NCBI GenBank assembly: GCA_021789755.1
Contig: JAJYJD010000033.1
Location: 1-19,603 of the forward strand
Direction of reading: 5' to 3'
DNA length: 19,603 nt
Origin: Bacteroidota bacterium
GTDB lineage: Bacteria; Bacteroidota; Ignavibacteria; Kryptoniales; JAKASW01
Shown: positions 16,341-19,603 of the stretch, in pieces
Layout of the letters: each line of letters begins with the position of its first letter
How positions within the stretch are numbered: position 1 is the first letter of the stretch
Program-made: the position numbers and the translations under genes
Notes under the pieces: generated by a model
The model's database searches: none
What the model saw: the letters and a program-made list of their open reading frames with translations, nothing else
Told to the model about the DNA's origin: nothing

Positions 16341-16600
16341 GCAGGGATCGAATGCGGTGTCGCGGCTGCCCGCGAACCCTCAAAAAGTTTAGTTGGGTCG
16401 TTTTCTTATCGATGTTTTTCCTGAGACGAGGGGAGAAGGAGTCGGTCTCACGCGGGAAAATGCTTTTAATGACAAGTCCGTCAAACCCGACGACAAGAGT
16501 GTGCTGAATGCGCTCGGTCCGGCGGTTGTGACGCACGAAGGAAGCTCCTGATATTCGACGAATCGCGGCGGAGGCCGTGAAAGAAATTGGAGATGCGAAG
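16341..16600 (+). other. Gap upstream of the zinc-ribbon gene with a coding-like remnant
   Basis: In this 260-base gap a frame open from 16393 to the TGA at 16549-16551 reads like protein (LIDVFPETRGEGVG, ENAFNDKSVKPDDKSVLNAL). After a +1 shift near 16540, the frame continues coding-like (PDIRRIAAEAVKEIGDAK) straight into the next gene. I do not recognise a family. It may be a short decayed gene, a frameshifted N-terminal extension, or chance given the base composition. Confidence 0.2.
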
Positions 16601-16963
16601 ATGTTCTGTCCAAAATGCAAGGCCGAATACCGGCCGGGGTTCACCCGGTGCAGCGACTGCGGTGTAGATCTGGTCGACAGGCTCCCGGAGGAACCGCGCA
16701 CCGGACGCAGCAGGAGGACCGACAGCTCGAAGCTTGTCCCGATCCTCCGGACGCACGACCGGTCCGATGTATTAAGCATCAAGATAGCGCTGGACTCGGA
16801 AGGGGTCGATTATATTCTGCAGGGTGAGATCATGACCGGTTTCCGAATGGGCGATCCAGTCGTCCTCCTCGTTAGAGAAGAAGATATTCACCGAGTGAAA
16901 GAACTTCTCTCCGGGATAAAGCTTAACTATTCGAGCCAGACGTTCAATCCGAACAGGAAATAG
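16601..16963 (+). CDS. Zinc-ribbon plus DUF2007 (putative signal-transducing) protein
   Basis: The 120-residue protein opens with a zinc ribbon of the CXXC-x10-CXXC type: C3, C6, C17 and C20 (FCPKCKAEYRPGFTRCSDCG). A basic linker (RTGRSRR) is followed by a DUF2007-like domain from about residue 43 (LVPILRTHDRSDVLSIKIAL ... GVDYILQGE ... VLLVREEDIHRVKELL). The DUF2007 fold is annotated as 'putative signal transducing protein', and this combination is common in environmental bacteria; no biochemical function is established. I chose ATG 16601, with GGAG (16589-16592) 8 bases upstream; an in-frame GTG at 16577 would add eight residues. Confidence 0.85.
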   Translation: MFCPKCKAEYRPGFTRCSDCGVDLVDRLPEEPRTGRSRRTDSSKLVPILRTHDRSDVLSIKIALDSEGVDYILQGEIMTGFRMGDPVVLLVREEDIHRVKELLSGIKLNYSSQTFNPNRK

Positions 16964-17059
16964 TTGACTGGAGTTGGATCGGCAAAAGTTCCCCCGTCAT
17001 CTTCCAACCCTTCACAGATGATCCATGCGGTCGGGTTTTCGAATTGTCGATATGCTGTC

Positions 17060-17090
17060 CCCGCCCGGATTAAAACCTAATCCGCGCGGG
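17060..17090. terminator. Long hairpin between converging genes
   Basis: Thirteen bases (17060-17072) face thirteen (17078-17090) around the loop AAACC, with 12 of 13 pairs formed and one C-C mismatch. It lies 97 bases after the plus-strand zinc-ribbon gene and 17 bases beyond the stop of the minus-strand T9SS remnant. Neither side has a T-run, so it is not a textbook intrinsic terminator, but its position and length suggest a shared transcript end. Confidence 0.55.
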
Positions 17091-17106
17091 CATGAAATGC
17101 TCCAGG

Positions 17107-17274
17107 TTACTTCATGAGAATCATCTTCTGCACTTTCGAGTAATTTGGAGTCGATAACCTGTAGAAATAGGCGCCGCTGGCGAAGTGTGACCCGTCGAAA
17201 GTGACCTCGTGGTATCCAGGTGCCTCATCGTTGTCCACGAGTGCTGCGACCACGCGGCCAAGGACATCTTATAC
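17107..17274 (-). pseudogene. Remnant of a T9SS C-terminal sorting domain
   Basis: Read on the minus strand, the frame ending at TAA 17107-17109 gives DVLGRVVAALVDNDEAPGYH, then EVTFDGSHFASGAYFYRL and ends KMILMK. This is the last two thirds of a type IX sorting domain, clearly related to the intact one at 10597-12387. Just ahead, where the family has V-Y-D-V-L-G-R, the codon for Tyr is TAA (17269-17271), and a second in-frame stop lies 12 bases further upstream. No signal peptide or body of the gene is left: the outer-membrane protein gene ends at 17330, about 55 bases upstream. It is the stump of a lost secreted-protein gene. Confidence 0.8.
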
Positions 17275-17329
17275 TGGACCTTACTCCACTCCCCGCTGCA
17301 TTCTCAAGTCTAACACATGAGTCCTGCCC

Positions 17330-18112
17330 TTAGTTGAATCCAATTCCAACGCGCACGCTCAATGCGATGAATATATCCCGAAGCTGGTAGTGGCGCGTCA
17401 CAGGGACGGACTGCCCGAATCCGGGCTCGATGTGGTAGTCGGCAACAATTGGAAACATTACCTTCAAGCCCGGCTCGAAGAAAAAGACGTCGGAGAATTT
17501 CCTGCTAACACCAATAAAAGCGGATCTGTAATCGGTGTAACCGGGGTCGTTGCCATATATTTCGCCAATTTCAGCACGGTAGTCACCGAGCACCACTCCT
17601 CCGTAGTATGAGTGGAAGGAGAAGAAAATAGCTTGCGGCTCCGGTACATATGGAATCCCCTCGTTACCGCCAAAACCGATCACAGCACCAGCGAGCACAC
17701 GCCAAACCCTTACTTCTGCGCCCACTCCAACTCCGGTTGTCATCGAACCAATATCCCGCAAATGAAGCCAGTAGATATCCCCACTTAGGAACAGGTCACC
17801 CCCGATGAAGGACGGCCACCACTTGAAGTTGGCGTAATTCGTATCGATAAACTGGTAATGAGCTGTGTCAACTTGAAGGATGGCACCCCGGTTCGAAAAT
17901 CCAGGAATGTTTGCTTGAATAGCTGCACTGCTCCCTGACTCGCTGCCTTCGGCCGGCTCGCATCCGAGTTTCAATCCCGTTGCTACTTGGAGAGCGGCTG
18001 AACTGCGCTTAACGCAAAAACCGCCAAGATCCTGTTGTGCTGCCGCGTCCGAACCTAGAACCACAACAACTAGGGTCATCACGGCGAAAATCCTCGATGA
18101 TATGCAACTCAT
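17330..18112 (-). CDS. Predicted outer-membrane beta-barrel protein (260 aa)
   Basis: ATG 18112 follows AGGGGAG (18117-18123 on the minus strand). The signal peptide (IFAVMTLVVVVLGSDAAA) is cleaved near AAAQ before QDLGG. The mature chain has alternating-hydrophobicity strands with many aromatic and glycine residues (NYANFKWWPSFIGGDLFLSG, VGAEVRVWRVLAGAVIGFGG, YYGGVVLGDYRAEIG, RSAFIGVSRKFSDVFFFEPG), and the last strand reads IALSVRVGIGFN. This fits an 8-12-stranded outer-membrane barrel. Two early cysteines (FCVKR, GCEPAEG) stand in a low-complexity N-terminal linker. I do not recognise the specific family. It is the nearest upstream minus-strand gene to the T9SS remnant at 17107. Confidence 0.7.
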   Translation of the reverse strand: MSCISSRIFAVMTLVVVVLGSDAAAQQDLGGFCVKRSSAALQVATGLKLGCEPAEGSESGSSAAIQANIPGFSNRGAILQVDTAHYQFIDTNYANFKWWPSFIGGDLFLSGDIYWLHLRDIGSMTTGVGVGAEVRVWRVLAGAVIGFGGNEGIPYVPEPQAIFFSFHSYYGGVVLGDYRAEIGEIYGNDPGYTDYRSAFIGVSRKFSDVFFFEPGLKVMFPIVADYHIEPGFGQSVPVTRHYQLRDIFIALSVRVGIGFN

Positions 18113-18178
18113 AATTCTCCCCTTTCACTGATCGTAACATAATCTATCGAATGCGCAAGTTAAATCTGTCGGCTGAAC

Positions 18179-18513
18179 TCAGTAATCGTCCTGGAGCTGT
18201 CCGGTTGGAGTCCTTGGCATCAGCAACCAACACAGAACTGCACCTGATGTACTCGGATCGACTGGCCCCGTGTACCGGCTCCCGTTCCAGACTCCATAAT
18301 AGCTCCCGGAAGAACCAGTCGGAGTAAAGCTTACGGCGTTTTGCTGACAGACATACGTGTATGTATAAGGCTCGTTTTCAACTCCCAGGAAGCCGGCAGC
18401 ACTTGCATCGGCGTCTAAATTGTTTAGCGCTGTCGGCCACGCGTTTTCAAAGCTGGCGGAAAGACAGAAGGCAAAGTTGACGCAGTTAGCATGACTCCGC
18501 AGCCAGTCACACA
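18179..18513. repeat. Copy 1 of a long direct repeat (partner 19267-19603)
   Basis: This 335-base stretch repeats at 19267-19603 in the same orientation. Bases 18341-18513 match 19431-19603 with a single difference (18386 C against T). Bases 18179-18340 match 19267-19430 with 24 differences and a 2-base length change in a T-run. The left edge is sharp: it coincides with the stop codon of both gene copies. The right edge of copy 2 is cut by the window end. Confidence 0.95.
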
Positions 18514-18532
18514 TTGCACCATCATTCATCAA
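18179..18532 (-). CDS. Unrecognised small protein, probably a 5'-truncated gene copy
   Basis: The frame gives 117 residues from TTG 18532 (ATG one codon later) but stays open upstream to the stop of the neighbouring barrel gene at 18575, with in-frame residues LLQLVHGSGG just ahead of the TTG. The sequence is SHANCVNFAFCLSASFENAW, then NLDADASAAGFLGVENEPYT, and a C-terminal half rich in S, T, G and Y ending LQDDY. There is no signal peptide and only a weak ribosome-binding site (GGTGGG). A paralogue lies at 19267-19603; the diverged halves differ by 24 bases but only 4 residues, so the frame has been under protein-level selection. The HG and FCLS elements recall the His/Cys pair of clan CD (caspase/gingipain-fold) peptidases; this is tentative. 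It is likely the 3' part of a larger gene. Confidence 0.5.
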   Translation of the reverse strand: MMNDGAMCDWLRSHANCVNFAFCLSASFENAWPTALNNLDADASAAGFLGVENEPYTYTYVCQQNAVSFTPTGSSGSYYGVWNGSRYTGPVDPSTSGAVLCWLLMPRTPTGQLQDDY

Positions 18533-18574
18533 CCCACCAGAGCCATGGACCAGCTGAAGCAGAACATCAGATTC

Positions 18575-19069
18575 TCAAAACGCGTAGTCAATCCCAAGGG
18601 ATAGAAGGTAGAAGCCGGGACCACCTCCAAGTTTTGCCTGGACAGCCAAATCGTCATTGAAGAAATACCTCAGGCCTCCGCTGAGGCCTGCAGTGAGAAC
18701 CGGGCCGTTATTATAGGCGTATACCGGAGCCTCGTAGACCATGACCACTCCGAACGATGGATCCCAACTGGTATTATCAGGTTTTGCGTGATATAGAATG
18801 GTGACTGCCAAATTTAGGTATCTATACCTTGCCGCCGAGGAATAATAATCGAACATGGCCCCAAAGCCGAACAGGCCGGTTCTGCCGACTCCGATCTCAT
18901 AATCAATACCAAGAGGAATTGCGCCTCCGAAGAATGGCATCCCACCTCCGATCAAGCCAGAGTGAATCCCGAAATAATTAGTTCCACCCTTGAACTGCGC
19001 ATCGGCGATTGAAGCCAGACATAATACGATCAAAACTGCTGTTAGGCCTTCCAAGAGTCTGTGAATCAT
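18575..19069 (-). CDS. Predicted outer-membrane beta-barrel protein (164 aa)
   Basis: ATG 19069 is supported by AAGGAG (19077-19082 on the minus strand) 7 bases upstream; a longer frame from 19153 would put 28 charged residues ahead of the signal peptide. The signal peptide (LLEGLTAVLIVLCLASI) is cleaved at ADA before QFKGG. The mature chain is about 140 residues of glycine- and aromatic-rich strands (NYFGIHSGLIGGGMPFFGGA, GLFGFGAMFDYYSS, GPVLTAGLSGGLRYFF), ending LLSLGIDYAF with the terminal Phe typical of barrels; eight strands would fit. The TGA stop directly precedes the open frame of the truncated unknown gene. Specific function unknown. Confidence 0.75.
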   Translation of the reverse strand: MIHRLLEGLTAVLIVLCLASIADAQFKGGTNYFGIHSGLIGGGMPFFGGAIPLGIDYEIGVGRTGLFGFGAMFDYYSSAARYRYLNLAVTILYHAKPDNTSWDPSFGVVMVYEAPVYAYNNGPVLTAGLSGGLRYFFNDDLAVQAKLGGGPGFYLLSLGIDYAF

Positions 19070-19076
19070 ATAGCTT

Positions 19077-19082
19077 CTCCTT
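19077..19082 (-). promoter_or_regulatory. Ribosome-binding site deciding the start of the 164-residue barrel protein
   Basis: AAGGAG on the minus strand, 7 bases ahead of ATG 19069, selects this start over the longer frame from 19153. Confidence 0.65.
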
Positions 19083-19266
19083 TCTTCGAAGATAAACCCT
19101 GAATCCCTATGAATAGAGAATACATACATCCTAATTCGCTCCCGGTGAAACAAGCGACCACATCAATTTCAACGGATTTTCTAAATGCCATGGCAATGAG
19201 AAACATCATTCCTTGCGGATCAGACTACCATTCGACGGATTGCGGAACAGATCTGATCGGCGCGGC

Positions 19267-19603
19267 TCAATAATCGTCCTGGAGCTGTCCGGTTGGAGTC
19301 CTTGACATGAGCAACCAACACAGAACTGCGCCTTGAGTACTGGGATCAACAGGACCGGTATATCGACTTCCATTCCACACCCCATAATAGCTTCCGGAAC
19401 AACCGCTCGGAGTAAAGCTTACTGCGTTTTTTGCTGACAGACATACGTGTATGTATAAGGCTCGTTTTCAACTCCTAGGAAGCCGGCAGCACTTGCATCG
19501 GCGTCTAAATTGTTTAGCGCTGTCGGCCACGCGTTTTCAAAGCTGGCGGAAAGACAGAAGGCAAAGTTGACGCAGTTAGCATGACTCCGCAGCCAGTCAC
19601 ACA
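19267..19603. repeat. Copy 2 of the long direct repeat (cut by the window end)
   Basis: This is the partner of 18179-18513 at a 1090-base offset in the near-identical half (19431-19603). It has six T's at 19427-19432 where copy 1 has four. The repeat continues beyond the window. Confidence 0.95.
19267..19603 (-). pseudogene. Second copy of the unrecognised gene, frameshifted (partial)
   Basis: Read from the window end, the frame is identical to copy 1 through YVCQQ. Two extra A's in the homopolymer (19427-19432) then shift it to KTQ and a stop at 19419-19421. The original frame downstream is still intact and ends LQDDY with TGA at 19267-19269, differing from copy 1 at only four residues (S/T, C/S, Q/S and S/P). 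The frameshift is therefore recent. The 5' part lies outside the window, so the full gene and any signal peptide cannot be seen. A sequencing or assembly error in the A/T run is possible. Confidence 0.65.

Noticed and set aside
16303..16782. Minus-strand open frame of 159 residues across the zinc-ribbon gene
   Set aside because: It is antisense to a recognisable zinc ribbon, and its translation has no domain-like features.
18179..19603. Composite transposon or integron-like element, because two long direct repeats flank a gene
   Set aside because: No transposase, integrase, terminal inverted repeats or target duplication is visible; the repeats are coding paralogues with silent divergence.

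Overview
The window reads like a chromosome segment from the Bacteroidota / Ignavibacteria side of the FCB bacteria. The main evidence is a type IX secretion (T9SS, Por) C-terminal sorting domain of the 'FQNYPNPFNPST ... VYDILGR ... SGVYFYRL ... MLLMK' kind on the protein at 10597-12387, plus a decayed second copy at 17107-17274. Many secreted beta-rich and outer-membrane barrel proteins fit the same picture. The class-level assignment is inference. I see no tRNA, rRNA, CRISPR array, transposase or phage gene.

Layout. (1) 1-637: the tail of an unrecognised gene and a NifX/NifB-like iron-molybdenum-cofactor-binding protein with a His-rich tail. (2) 904-10491: the dominant feature, a tightly packed three-gene + strand operon for exported proteins. 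It encodes an outer-membrane barrel with a Kre9/KNH-like Ig domain inserted in it, an 1848-residue exported multidomain protein, and a fibronectin-III-like repeat protein whose ATG overlaps the preceding stop. A strong terminator follows at 10540-10571. (3) 10597-12387 (- strand): a T9SS-exported, propeller-like protein convergent with the operon. (4) 12388-12889: a non-coding gap with nested inverted repeats just ahead of an SDR oxidoreductase. (5) 12890-16963 (+ strand): SDR, DHCW-type cupin, DUF2752, TM2, an M28 peptidase with membrane helices inside its catalytic domain, and a zinc-ribbon/DUF2007 protein. (6) 17060-19603 (- strand): a hairpin, the T9SS sorting-domain remnant, two small outer-membrane barrel proteins, and two copies of a small exported-looking gene of unknown function. 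One copy is 5'-truncated and the other is frameshifted.

How the parts may work together. The 904-10491 operon looks like an envelope machine or adhesin/surface complex: one barrel in the outer membrane and two large exported proteins, neither with a T9SS tail. This is the best candidate for an undescribed system here; its function cannot be read from the sequence. The right-hand end shows active gene decay and duplication. The two copies of the unknown gene are about 85% identical in one half, with mostly silent changes, but nearly identical in the other half. This mosaic suggests gene conversion.
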